The translations under genes were made by a program, and so were the position numbers. A model generated the notes under the pieces. The model saw nothing but the letters and a program-made list of their open reading frames with translations, searched no databases and was not told the origin of the DNA. A DNA stretch of 64,000 bases, taken from NCBI RefSeq assembly GCF_040954645.1, contig NC_092803.1, positions 12,401,230-12,465,229 of the forward strand. Reading direction: 5' to 3'. Numbering within the stretch: position 1 is the stretch's first letter; every line of letters starts with the position of its first letter. The DNA is from Diabrotica undecimpunctata (Eukaryota; Arthropoda; Insecta; Coleoptera; Chrysomelidae). Positions 40,250 to 52,383 of the stretch are shown piece by piece.

Positions 40250-41735
40250 CGATCTTTAGTAATCTTGAAGACATGGAGATGTCAACAAAGTAGGTACGGA
40301 TCCATTTGGAACTTGGTGAAGAAAACAACTTAGAGAACAATTAGATTATTATCAAATGATATTACTTATTTGTTCCCAACAAACTTACAAAATTAATATC
40401 ATCATAAAGAGTTATTTGACACTAGTACTGTCAAAAATGCAATTAAAGCTTTAACAAAAGTCAGTGAGTATAGGAACATCTCGATTACATTATCTCCTGA
40501 GCTTTCAAATTTGTATTTAGACGAAGATTGTAATTTTATTTTTAAAAACTGTTATTTCGAGGAATTATTATAGAATAATACACTGATAAATACTCCGGTT
40601 TCGTTAGAACAGGGCGTGTATGATTTGGACGCTAAATTTAAAATTCGACACTAAAAAATAAAATTTACCTGTTTCTGCATACATGATTTGCACGCTGGGT
40701 GTAATTGAAATGTAAATGGAAAGTTAATGGAGACTTAAAAAAACAAAAGGAAAGTTTCTATGTGCTACAAATACGACTGATACTCGTTTGAGTGAAAATA
40801 AAAATTAGAAATCGATAGAAAGGAGACCATGTAGTAACTGTGAGGCTCGTGGATACCCGGAACGTTTTTATCCACTGGAATTTTGCAGATACAAACCCCG
40901 TAGCGCTAATGCGAGAAGTGTAAACAGGTTGGAGAAGTGGCGGCTAATGCTCAAGCGCCAGAACAACAAAACTCAGGAGATCTGAATGTCCTTTTGCTGC
41001 ACCAGTCACCTTGGCATATAAGAAAGAAAAAGAAAGACGATCAAGTCTAGATAGATCTGTGTTGATTTTCGTGATATGAACAAAATTTTGGTACCGGAAT
41101 CACAACCGTTCCCGCGAATCGGGAATATCATAGTAAAGGTTCGCAATTTCAAGTGGTATACAGTTTTGGAAATTAATTTAGATTTTTGGACAATACCAAT
41201 AAGAAAAAAGATCGCTATACGACGGCAAATTTTTTACACAGTCTGGCAATTATCAAGGGAATAAAAAACTAGCTTTTGGTTTATAAAATCTGCAGCAATT
41301 TTTCAATGAATACTTTGCTTACGTCAGGGCTTTTGCATAAATTATATTGATGATATTTTAATTTTTTCTTCTGATTTTGAACAACACCTCCATCACATAG
41401 AACAATCGTGCACTCAGGCAAGAAGGCTTCCTACTTAAACTATCAAAATGTAAACTCGCTCAATTTAGGTCACGTTCTAGCTTACAATTCTGCTAGACTA
41501 AATAATGGTAACTTAAAATTTTAACAGACCTCAAAATTCCCGACCTCAAAATCAGAAAAATATTCGTCAGTTCCTAGGAAAAATTAATTTTTATCTTAAA
41601 TAGATTCCACATCATACGAGGACTCTTGAGGATCCATAATCTTTTACATAATAAATAAACAGATGAATTTAAGGCAACCTTCATTAGAATTAAAGAATAT
41701 CTCTGGCAGAGTCCAATTCTGCCAATTTTTGACCC

Positions 41736-41738
<3 letters not shown>
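40250..41738 (+). pseudogene. Ty3/Gypsy retrotransposon remnant (gag to RT)
   Basis: Broken plus-strand frames give a zinc-knuckle-like CSNCEARGYPERFYPLEFC (about 40828), DFRDMNKILVPESQPFPRI (41070), VRNFKWYTVLEINLDFW (RT) and the catalytic YIDDILIFSSDFEQH (41343). RNase-H-side pieces follow to 41735, where the 1.3-kb repeat interrupts it. No LTRs or integrase are left. Stops are frequent. Confidence 0.8.

Positions 41739-41740
<2 letters not shown>

Positions 41741-41767
<27 letters not shown>
41741..41767. repeat. (TA)n microsatellite
   Basis: Short TA tract between the Gypsy remnant and the 1.3-kb repeat. Confidence 0.9.
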
Positions 41768-41771
<4 letters not shown>

Positions 41772-43080
41772 GTGATATTAAAAGTCAGAGATGCGCCAAG
41801 CAATTAATTAGCTAATTAATTAATTAATTAAACTTATTTAAATGATGCAATTATGATTTTATCACACTATTTAATTCTCTTATCTCAGGATTATATTCGT
41901 GCTTCAATATCTATGCTTTACATATGATAGGTAAGGTCTGAGGAATACCGCAATAATAAACATATCTGATACAAAATTATATATTGAAATAAAATTCACA
42001 CTCATATATCTTAAACAAAAAATATCTCATACAATGATTATCAAAATTTTGTTCTACGTACGTGAACCTTCAAAAATTAATGTTATATACTATATAAATT
42101 AAAATTTCTAATCAAAATTGTTGTTCTATATCTCCTGATAAATATTTCTATCTTTTCTAAAGCAATTAAACAGAAAACTTTGTTGATAAAGAAAAACTGA
42201 CAAATGAAAAAAAAACTATCTCTCTGATGATGAGTTGTCCAAATCCTTGTTCCTTGTAGCCTACACTATCTATTCTTAGCAGTTCCCTAGGTAATCAGCA
42301 ATCTTACAACAAATTATTGCGAGCCTCTCGTCTTCAATGATCTCCTTTAGATGCACGTATCGTTCAAAAGATGCTAGCTTCTTCTCCTCTCGATAAACTG
42401 AATCTCTCGTTCCGGCCTGAACATTGACTCTTGGAATATATAAGTAGAAAAGTATGACTTACAATATTTTACTGGATCAGCTTCCGTCAGGATACACTTA
42501 GTCCACGAAAACTCACAAGCATTCACTTCTAATGCTTACTATCACTTGGGAACCGCCAAAGAACAACGACTGTTCGCCTTGCACCCTTGGAAAACAACTC
42601 ATGATCTAAAATCTAGCTAAACTCTCATTCATCTATCTCTCTGACTTTTTTTCACTCTTTGCCAATCAAAGTTCGTCATATTTATCCCCATTTAGATAAC
42701 AAACAACAATTTTACCTACAATTGTAAATTTCCTACAAACTATTAACATGCTAATCGGTTTTTACAAATTCTTAAGAACTAACGGAGAAATGTAATTTCT
42801 AAATTCTACCCCACTGTCTTTATTCACTGTACAAGTCCATTTGGAAAACCCGGTCGTATTGTTCAATTCACTACGTTCACTCAAATATATTTTACAAAGA
42901 AAATAATTTATGCATATCTTAAATTTTGTTTACTACAGGTAATCCAAAGATAATGGACTTTCATTTCTTTAAAATATCTTTCATAGTTTATCAGTTGAAA
43001 TATTTTGAATTATTATATTTTATAATTTGAAATATATTAAGAGCAAACCAATATTATTTTTAATTTTACATAGCATAACA
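41768..43080 (-). repeat. 1.3-kb dispersed repeat, copy 2 (inverted)
   Basis: Reverse complement of 27055-28377 throughout, starting TGTTATGCTATG at 43080 and ending at the TA tract. It is inserted in or next to the Gypsy RT remnant, so it is younger than that element. Shared landmarks are the TTCAGGCCGGAACGAGAG string and an (ATTA)n block with AGCT in its centre. Confidence 0.85.
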
Positions 43081-43162
43081 ACTCTCCAGGATATCTTGAA
43101 AATTTATTTAGATGGTCTACTTAGTAATTTTAATTTTATCTTTGGCGTATAAAATGAATCAT

Positions 43163-43228
<66 letters not shown>

Positions 43229-43635
43229 ATTTTCTCGTTAACTTCAAATTTCTGACTGATTGTTGGCTCATCAGAAGTGCAAAAAGTGGAATTAGTCACA
43301 AAAATAAGACAAACATTAATATTATACCTTTGCAATGAAACTAACTAACTAATAAGTTATAAAGTTATAAATAAAGAAACTGTTATCTAAAGTGAATAAA
43401 CTTAATATTTAGAATTGTAAATTTATATCATTTTATTTTAAAAACATATTTTTCTATTATAATAACTGCAGTAAATAAAAAATCAGGACAAGATTGGATG
43501 ATACACTTTGTGACCTTTTTGCAAGGACAATTAATAGTATTATTTTGTTTCTGCAATATATCAGCTTTGTTGATAGTTACTGTTTCACGTGTTACGTCAA
43601 CATTATATGATATATAAACACATAAAGAAAAACTG
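43081..43635. other. AT-rich stretch with (TA)n tract, no recognised gene
   Basis: Contains a TA microsatellite at about 43168-43226, followed by CTCATCAGAAGTGC, again resembling a retroelement terminus next to (TA)n. No coding motif. Confidence 0.5.
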
Positions 43636-43854
43636 AAAGTATTCGTGATTTTACCCACTATTACATTTATTTGTTTATATAAAGGCAGACAAATATTTAT
43701 ACCAGATAGACTACAGCATTATTAATACTAATTATAGAAAATACTTTTCTTAAAAAAAGTATTCAAGGTTTTAACAACTATTCAATTTATTTATTTATAT
43801 AAAGGCAGACAAACTTTTATACCAGATAAACAATAATAATACTAGTTTTAGAAA
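43636..43854 (+). repeat. two direct ~105-bp repeats ahead of the R4/Dong-like LINE
   Basis: 43636-43740 and 43752-43854 share TATAAAGGCAGACAAA and TTTATACCAGATA at the same spacing. They may be part of the LINE 5' UTR. Confidence 0.7.
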
Positions 43855-46210
43855 TCCATGAGTTTTGGGGAAATCAACTTTCCACACCAGCTGCTCTTAA
43901 CACCAATGCTGGATGGATCGAAGATACGGTGCACGACTGCCAACACTACGTTACTGCTCCCTACGAACCTTTTAATACTGAAGAAGTTTCAAATATTATC
44001 AAAGAGCTTCATAACTGGAAATCTCCTGGAGCAGACGGCATTCAAAACTACTGGCTTAAGAAGTTCCGGAGTATTCATGAGTGCTTATCAGCATTAATTA
44101 ATCACAGTATTTCTAATCCGCAGGAAATACCATTTTTCTTAACCCAGGGAACAACTTATTTAATACCAAAAGATCAAAATAACACCCAAGATCCAACCAA
44201 GTATCGCCCAATTACTTGTCTTCCAACTCTGTACAAATTGGTTACATCCTGTGTAGCCCAGCGTATCTACCAACACTGCGCACTAAACAATATCATAGAG
44301 TCTCAACACAAAGGGTGCGCTAAGGATTCCATGGGCTGCACAGAACAACTTATCATCGACTCTGTCATTTCTAACCAAGCATATAGCAAAAAAAGGAATC
44401 TCTTTACTGCTTTCATCCACTACAAGAAAGCGTTTGATTCAGTGCCACATGAATGGCTTGTAGATATATTAAAAAGATATAAGTCGATGATAACATAGTG
44501 ACCTTTTTAAAACATATAATGTCAGATTGGAAGGCAAAAATTCACCTCCAAATACCTGGTGAAAACAATATCGAAACTGAAAATATTGCAATCAGCCGAG
44601 GCCTATTTCAAGGAGATTCGTTGAGCCCACTGTAGTTTTTTCTAGCGATGAACCCTCTATCCCAGCTACTGAACTTAACTGACACAGGTTTTAGCATCAA
44701 AAATAACACTACTGTTGTGGCAAAGCTTAATCATCTATTGTATATGGATGATTTAAAACTATTGGCTTCTACTCGATGCCACCTGGATCAGATGCTGAAA
44801 ACAGTGGAAAATTTCTCTAATGACACTAGTATGCACTTCGGTATTGACAAGTGCCCTGTCTTAAATATAATAAAAGGAAAGGTTCAGCCCAGTGGATTCG
44901 ATATGCAAAACGGCCAGAACATCGAGGCCATGGGTGAAAATGATGTGTATAAATACCTCGGAATAAAGCAAGCGCGAAAGATTGACCATAAGCAAATGAA
45001 AACTGAGATAATTACTGAGTTTATACGAAGGGTAAAACAGCTGCTTCGTTCACACCTTAATAGTAAAAATTTGTTTAAGGCACTAAACACCTATGCATGT
45101 TCCGCGCTGAGCTACTCATTTGGTATTATTAAGTGGACAAAAACGGATATAAAAAATCTTCAGCGAAAAGTACGAACACACCTCACAAAGGCACAAAAAC
45201 ACCATCCTCGAAGTGCAATATTTAGGAGGACGAGGACTTATGGATATAAGTGAGCAACTAGAAAAACACATTACTAATTTAAGAACTTATTTTCAGGTGC
45301 AGGCTGAGACATCTACTCTACATCGCGCGATTTGTGCAGTAGATGATACAACACCGATCAAACTGAGGGAACCAGAAATGTGCATCAACCATCTTACTAA
45401 GGACGAAAAAATGCGCACCTGGATGGGTAAACCTCTTCACGGGCGACATCCTAATGAGGTCAGTCAAGACCACGTCGACAATAAAGCGTCGAACTATTGG
45501 CTGACATCAGGAAAGTTGTTCCCTGAAACAGAGGGTTCATTACTCGCCATTCAGGTTCAGGTTATACCAACCCAAAATTACCTGAAATATATCGTCAAAG
45601 ATCCTCAGGTCCAAAACAACAAATTCCGATATGGATGTCAAGCTTAAGAAACCATCCAACATCTTACCGGGGGCTTCCAGGCATTTGCTGCAACTGAATA
45701 TAAGGAACGGCACGACTCAGTAGGAAAGATCCTTCATCAAGAGATAGCCATCAAACTGGGACTTCTCCAAACAAACCATCTCCCATATTATCAATAAGTT
45801 CCTGAAAGTATACTTGAGAATGATAACTACAAGCTATACTGGGACCGCATTGTGCTCACAGACCAAACAGTGGCATATAATAGACCAGATCTCATACTAG
45901 TTAATAAACTAAAGAGACAAACAACAATAATTGAGGTGGCGATACCCAACAACAATAATCTTCGTGTTAAACAAACCGAAAAGATCGCCAAGTACAGGGA
46001 TCTGGAAATTCAAATACGAAGACAGTGGAGAATGGAAAGTACCCAGACAATACCTATTATTCTCTCTACTACTGGAGTCATCTCTACAATGAACATCTCT
46101 ACAAGATACCAAGCATACCAAGTCACCTAGGGCTCGATAACACGGATTTTGGTAGATGTCATGAATGTTTTAAACCAATGGGTGGTCAGTAAAAATTGTA
46201 TTGATTGAGT
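43851..46210 (+). mobile_element. R4/Dong-like LINE with C-terminal restriction-like endonuclease
   Basis: Non-LTR element whose single ORF carries RT followed by a zinc-knuckle and a restriction-like endonuclease. Seen in order: WKSPGADGIQNYW (44015), YRPITCLPTLYKLVTSC, HYKKAFDSVPHEW, RGLFQGDSLSPL-stop-FF, catalytic LLYMDDLKLLA (44740), KYLGIKQARKIDHK, SYSFGIIKWTKTD, WMGKPLHGRHPNEV, SNYWLTSGKLFPETEG, and the endonuclease core RPDLILVN...EVAIPNNNN (45890-45960). Frameshifts lie near 44478, 45240 and 45645; the TAG near 44635 replaces an expected Trp codon. The N-terminal part is missing. Confidence 0.88.
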
Positions 46211-46274
46211 TGACAAATAAAAAGGCACCTCTACAAATGACAATGTCTGTTTTGGACTGGTGATGCATTTGAAA

Positions 46275-46390
46275 GTCAACAGAATACTATATAGTTTACC
46301 TGTGTAAACGATCTTACAAGTTCATGTTTACTGGTGACTGCACAGCCAATACCAGTGGTAGTTTTTGAAGCATCATAAGCATTAGAAGCA
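46275..46390 (-). pseudogene. LINE RNase H fragment
   Basis: The minus strand reads YDASKTTTGIGCAVTSKHEL, similar to the RNase H start (Y-x-DAS-K...G-x-G) of I/Jockey-type LINEs such as the one at 56819-58393. Only about 40 residues remain. Confidence 0.5.
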
Positions 46391-46774
46391 AGATAATAAA
46401 ATCATGTGATTTTTTATTATAACTTCTAAAAATGCTTTTTTTATAAGAATGTTAGAAGATTCGTGTTTATTAAAGATGGTGTCAATTGAAGAAAGAGGTT
46501 TAGCACAGGAAGAGGATATAAACAGGTCATATTTTTAAGTAGTGAAGAAATTAATTGAGGCATAAGTTTTATGAGAATATATTGGACATTGTTTTGTTAT
46601 TAGAAAAAGAGGGAACTATGGTAATTAGAGAATGGATGGGATTGCAGTGATTTGCGGAGGTTAATGCAGCATTCGAAAGAAGAAGTGATTATTATCTTAA
46701 GGTGAAAGGAGGTTTATCGAATTCAGGATAGATGCTCTTGATAGGACTGGAGCGAAAGGCAACTACTTTAAATT
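46391..46774. other. stretch without recognised gene
   Basis: Some open frame and AGAAGAGG-rich sequence, but no recognised motif. Confidence 0.3.
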
Positions 46775-47105
46775 GGGTAATTATTGCTTACGAAAGCTGT
46801 TGCTACTGTAATAATTGCTTGTGCTTTTAAATGATGATATGTGCCTTTTAATTTTATTATGAGTATCATCACACAGTTTTAAGAGTATGTTTAAGTGTTT
46901 TCCCCTTTTGTCGATTGGAGGCATGCCGGTATTTTTTAAAGATGTGAGTAAATACTCAATTCTACGTTTTGTGATGCCGTGTAAAGCTATAAACTCATCT
47001 TTACAAACTTTTACTTCAATAAGTTTTTTCCATGTAAATATCTAATCTTATAAAGAGCTACAACATCTCTTAAATGAGCATTTTCTTCGTCCAGCCGAAA
47101 ACGTC
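46775..47105 (-). pseudogene. unassigned transposase-like family, copy 3 (divergent fragment)
   Basis: The minus strand gives EVKVCKDEFIALHGITKRRI, EYLLTSLKNTG, DKRGKHLN and KIKRHISSFKS then a Y-rich SNYYSSN, aligning with the VCKxMF...DxRGxH...HIxxFP...SHYxR order of copies 1 and 2. The wording differs enough to suggest another subfamily. Frames are broken upstream. Confidence 0.55.
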
Positions 47106-48668
47106 TATTCTTGACGGGAACAATACTGCTGAGTCCGCATAAATATCAGTTTTGTTTATGGGTACACTTCAAAAGATTAAAATTTCTTATAATGTTTTGC
47201 TTACCCTCCATTGAAATTTTTTTAGAGCACTGTAAATGTCTTGCAGTAACATTACCTACTAATGTCATGACTTTGTAGTCTAATTTTTTTATTCTAATCT
47301 GTTAATCTTTCATGTTTGGGCCTGTTTTTATGGAAAATATCATCGGCATACCCTGCCAATCACTTAACTAGAGCAATGTTCCTAACAATTCTTACTAAAG
47401 AACATCATGAATAATACTGACAAAACTCCTGAAACTCCTACCACAATACCGACAAGTAGTATATTTACGACAAAAGCTAACGTATGTCTGATAGGATAAC
47501 GTCAATATCTTCATTTGGTAATGCCTTTTTAGGGTTTTCTTTTTGAGTTACATCGGATTTACAAAATAATGCGGAAAATTTCTCATTGGAAGCAAACACA
47601 TTTTTTTACGTATACCGATATTGAACTTTGTTACCAAACTGTTTTGGTATTTTTGACGGGCAATACCGATTGTTTTTGTTATTTTAATATATGTTATGAA
47701 TATCTTGAAGATATAAAAATTTTTATCGACAAAGAGCTCCGAAAGAGAAAGCTAATGGTTCAAATAATACCATTATCTTGTTTACCAGAATTACCAGAAC
47801 TTCGTCACAAATGCAGGTCAACTTTGACCTGTTGTATCTCAGGAACTACTGCCCGTAATTAAACTTTGGAGTATTTTCCATCCACGTTTTCTGAATTTAA
47901 TTTAAACTGATGGTTACCGAGATATTCTATTTGTTAAAAAGCCAAAAAGTTGTTTATGATTTTAAAAAATTCCTGATGCCGCCCAAATAATCTGATTTTA
48001 ATTCTATAAAATGCGATGGCTAGGTGTGGTGCCTTTTACAAGTTAAAAAACTTGAAAACTTCTATACGGTTTAGTTTTTGTTGTGCAAGATTTTAAAAAA
48101 ATTTAATTTATAGTGCAAAATTATTATACAAAATCTATTAAATCGGTTTTAATTAAATTTGGTGGACTGTTTTATTATATTATAAAGTTTTTCTAGGCGA
48201 ATTACGAAGTACGAAGGTGCTAAGTGTAGTTTAAGTGGTTAAAAAAGGCTTGTTTCCCCCCCCCCTCCTATTTTTTTCGTATGTGTTGCTATTTTGCAGC
48301 AAGGGTGATAAATTAACATTTTTTTTATTTTAACGAGTCGTATATTATAGGAAATTTAATTATCGCTAGTTTGTTTCATTACGACTTGGCTCCAAATTAA
48401 ATTGTTTTAAATTTATAAACAGTAAAAAAAACAGACAGTAGAAAAAAACTATCGTTTAAATCAATTTTGAATATTATAAGTATAAGCCAAATAATATTAT
48501 TGATGCTATCACACAACTTTTTCTATAAAAACCAGAATGCCAACTCTCACATCCATCTCAAAACAGATCTGCCCTGTTCGAACAGTTTTTGTTTTAATTT
48601 AAATAAGCAACAACTAATAAGCACCTTTGGAAAAAACTGTTATATCCTTTTTCTGCAATAGTTGCACA
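47106..48668. other. AT-rich DNA with dispersed repeat, no recognised gene
   Basis: A 97-codon plus-strand ORF at 47569-47862 has no recognised motif. The part at about 47880-48400 is the second copy of the repeat seen at 13440-13960. Confidence 0.4.
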
Positions 48669-49032
48669 TCTTTATATATAAAAATCTGGTGTCACGGTGT
48701 CACACAAAAATCTGGTATTACGGTGTTTGTCCACCCACACATACCCGTTACCTCCACCCAAGCTCACAATCATAAACATTTAAACACCAAAAAAGAAACA
48801 AGACAGCAACACACAACCAGTAATTACACAAACCCGTACATACACACACCAAACACTAAACAGTGAGCCCCCGGTAAACTTCTAAAGAGTCGCATTGAAA
48901 ATCACAAGGACTGGGAGAGATTGGTTTTCTGCGGTTTCCCAATCACATTTCACAACGATATCTAATCCTAGACGAGGACACAGACACAGCTATCCTCAAT
49001 AAGGCCAATAATCATGTACAACCAGAAAGAGA

Positions 49033-49760
49033 AAATAGGTAAAAGAAATAAATTAGACTTACTCACAATCAATTTAATTTTACTACCCAAAAACGACGGT
49101 TTCGCTTTCTAAAATTTGCAAAGCATCTTCAGGTCAAACGGTACAAAGTAAATTAAATTCTGAAATTATAAATTATTATATCTCTTGAATAAATATAAAT
49201 AACTTTAATAATTTACATAATATAAAACATCACTCTTTCATTTAACAAACAATCACATGTACTTTAATCCTATTTCATTTGTTAACATCTCTCCCATCAA
49301 GAAACTTCCTCGTTAATTGTCAGACAGTTACAACATTGACCGAAGATCACCCATTATCAGCAATACAGGATATTTTGAACTATGTATCATGAATCATTAT
49401 ATGAAAATTCTTGTACAGGCATGTAAGTAGTATTTTGTTTATTTCTTATTTATTTTTAATTTATTACAATTTAACAGATTTTTTCTCTTACCAATTTGTG
49501 GGTTGTTACTCTGTCTGCTAAAGCAATTTTATGCATATTAATAAACACAGACATGTAATATTGGCATAATTACTATAACTTTTTGATCTATATCTTTATA
49601 AGACAGCACCCTAATATGGGCTTTTTTATAATTTTAATATTTAATTTACTTTGTACCGTTTGACCTGAAGATGCTTTGCAAATTTTAGAAAGCGAAACCA
49701 GTCGTTTCTGGGTAGTAAAATTAAATTGATTGTAAGTCTAATTTATTTCTTTTACCTATT
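49033..49760. repeat. inverted pair of ~140-bp repeats
   Basis: 49033-49178 and the reverse complement of 49612-49760 are nearly identical, including TTCGCTTTCTAAAATTTGC and GACCTGAAGATGC. Each arm carries CTGAAGAT, a stem GCTTT/AAAGC and GAAAC, a degenerate hammerhead-like layout. They may be two termini of one retroelement in head-to-head orientation. Confidence 0.75.
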
Positions 49761-50009
49761 TGAAATGGACTCACACAAGCAACACATTGTTGATTAGAAA
49801 GAGAAAACTTTGTAAAACAGAACTTAGTAGCGGGCTTTGTCCAACCGGCACCCAAAAGGTAGGAAATCCTTATGACACCTCTGCTTTACAGCCACCACTT
49901 AGTCCGAAAAGCGGCAATATGCAGATTGACCTTTACAGTTGTTGAGTTACGCCAAACGTAGACAACTTACATATTACGTATTTTAGGAAACGCTGAGAAA
50001 TCATTTTAC
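49761..50009. other. short segment, no recognised gene
   Basis: A plus-strand ORF at 49760-49945 is GC-balanced but carries no motif I recognise. Confidence 0.25.
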
Positions 50010-50335
50010 TTAATATTTCCTTAAAGTAACGAAAATCTGGTTCCATCCATCCATATCATTGGGAAATGATTCAGTGTTTTAAAAGACTCCTTTTTCAATT
50101 TATAGTTATGACTTCCTAGTCTAGCATCTTCGTTAATATTAAAAAAGTTTGATGTTCCCCAAAAATCCTCCCTAAGAATTCTATAAGTAGATATGACATC
50201 ACCTCTTTCTCGTCTATGAGTTAATGGAGACAACTTGAGCTTTCTTAGTCTTCCATAGTTTATTCTTCCATAATTAAAAGGTAGCTTAGCAGTTCTTCGT
50301 TGTACTCCTAATAAATTACTGTCTCTTTGCATATA
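50010..50335 (-). pseudogene. LINE C-terminal fragment, CR1/L2-like
   Basis: The minus strand reads LLGVQRRTAKL, LRKLKLSPLTHRRERGDVIS, TYRILRE, FFNINEDARLGSHNYKLKKE. The order RR-x-T/A-K, RL-x-L-x-x-L-x-x-RR-x-RGD, FF...R-x-G-H is the C-terminus of CR1/L2-type ORF2 proteins. RT is absent. Confidence 0.75.
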
Positions 50336-51339
50336 AGGTGACCAAACTGACTAATATTATTCAATATTAACATCCTAAATTTAAAATAATAATTCGAAAT
50401 GAATTTCGTTATTTATTGAAAATTGGAATGGAAAACAGACTCGTTAAAAGAATTAAGGACGAAGGACCACTAGCCAGGAGCTGGAATGAAAAACAGATTA
50501 AACACTAACTTATATTTAATGCTAAGATTAAATAGAAATTTCTATTAGCTGTCCGAAAACACTGTGATATGGGATACTTCACTACACTTTTTACTGACGC
50601 TATTTTTACTATTATATTATAATTACAAGTAGAATTGCTTAGCGGAATGTCGTTTATATGTTTAAAGCGAACTACTGGCAACACTGCTGGTTCGAATAGA
50701 TTAACTATTTATATGAAAACTATAACTGCGGTTTTAGAAAACACTGGTTTCTATAAATGATTGGCTTGATAATTTTTTATTAAATATCTTTCTTTATTCC
50801 TTCTAAGAATTTCAATATCGTCATGGTTAAAAATTAATATTAAGTGGAATGGAATTTCACCAAAAATCGGGCAACACTGTTTATTTGTGATTTTAATATT
50901 TTTGTTTATTCGTTCAATACATTATATGGTGTAAATAAATAAATTTTTATTGATAGTAATTAGTTTTAGTATACAACAAACACATGGTGATGTCCCAAAA
51001 GTTATTTTGTAAATGGTAATCTTTCTATTTGTAAACACAAATCTGTAGACGATTATACAATTTCAAAAATATAAACATTAAACCTTTGACTTATCGTTTC
51101 ACGCTATTTTATTTTGCGTTAATAGTAAAAAAATTTTAGTTTACAGACACTTTCAGTCTATCAAATTGTATCTAACTTCACACATAAAAATAATTGCTAA
51201 ATTTACAACAGTTAGACTAGGATTAGTGAATCGAGTATACATACTATTTTGATTTTCTATCATTCTGCCGTCTGTTTAAGTTTGTTTAATTAAGTTTTGT
51301 ATATTATGTACACTGTTACCTCAGGTTATTTCCGGTGAT
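50336..51339. other. AT-rich stretch without recognised gene
   Basis: Nothing recognised; presumably an eroded interior of the Helitron. Confidence 0.35.
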
Positions 51340-52119
51340 AATTGGCGCAAATATTTTCGAAATATTGGAAACAGTAAAATAAAACTGCATTCAAATACCC
51401 AATGCATTAAACTTCTAGACAATTTCTGCACCTTTGTTGAGATCAAATATGAATTAATTGTAAGTGTCTTCCCGGTTATACTGAATAATTACTTGAAGTC
51501 ATAATTAGCTCAGTGAGTGCGCAAGTTTGGCGGCGAAAAATGTTGATGTTGACGAAATTAAGTTCCAGATTCAACAGTTGTTACCAGGTGATCTGATATC
51601 TTTTAAATCAATCGACAGTATTGTTAATGAAGACGAAGCCGTAAATTATCCAACAGGGTTTTTAAGTTCTTTAGATATACCAGGCATGCCACCACATAAT
51701 CTTCAGTTGAAAACTAGTTCACCAATTATTCTGCTATGCAATTTGAATCCATCCAGAATATGCAACGGCACACGTTTGGTCATTAAAAGTATCACCGGAA
51801 ATATTATTGAAGCAAGCATTTTGACTGGCCAATTTAAAGGAGAAATTGTACTTGTTGCCACGTATTCCCGTATACCACATATATAACCCCATATACCACA
51901 ATATTATTCAAAAGGCTTCAATTCTCTATTCGATTAGCATTCGCGATGACCATTAACAAATCTCAAGACCAGACAATATCCGTTTGTGGCTTGAATTTAG
52001 AGAATCCATGTTTATCACATGGTCAATTATCTGTTGCATGCTCACGTGTTATTAAAACATCAAATTTATTTATAATATTTATTTATAACAAAAAATATTG
52101 TGCACCATTTAGAGGTTAA
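51340..52119 (+). pseudogene. Helitron helicase (Pif1-like), C-terminal part
   Basis: The first piece at 51340-51520 reads IKLHSNTQCIKLLDNFCTFV and then stops. The open part 51527-51886 has AAKNVDVDEIKFQIQQLLPG, MPPHNLQLKTSSPIILLCNL, NPSRICNGTRLVIKS. After another shift come AMTINKSQ (motif VI region) and LYVACSR-like sequence near 52030. This matches the 1B domain end of Helitron helicases. The N-terminal helicase motifs and Rep are missing. Confidence 0.82.
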
Positions 52120-52383
52120 TTGAATGTTAATTAATATGTATAATTTAGAATCATATACTTAATTATTTGAAATAAAAATCAAACTTTTCATACCTTCTTT
52201 ATGAAACTTAACTCATGTAAACGTTGGCAATAACTTATTTTATATAATATAAACTAAAAAATCAAAATTTTTTGGTGGATTATATTTAATTGCTTGGTGG
52301 AAATATCATAAATTACATTTTTTGACGCTTGCCTCTAACAGCCCTTAGGTACGAATTTCATGATATTTACTTAACTCTGTTAA

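Noticed and set aside
43240..43290. Hammerhead ribozyme on the minus strand (CTGATGAG ... GAAA)
   Set aside because: The segment between the core boxes cannot form stem II, so only the core strings match.
47569..47862. 97-codon ORF as a host gene
   Set aside because: It does not start with ATG by inspection of the context, has no motif, and lies beside a dispersed repeat; left within the stretch description.
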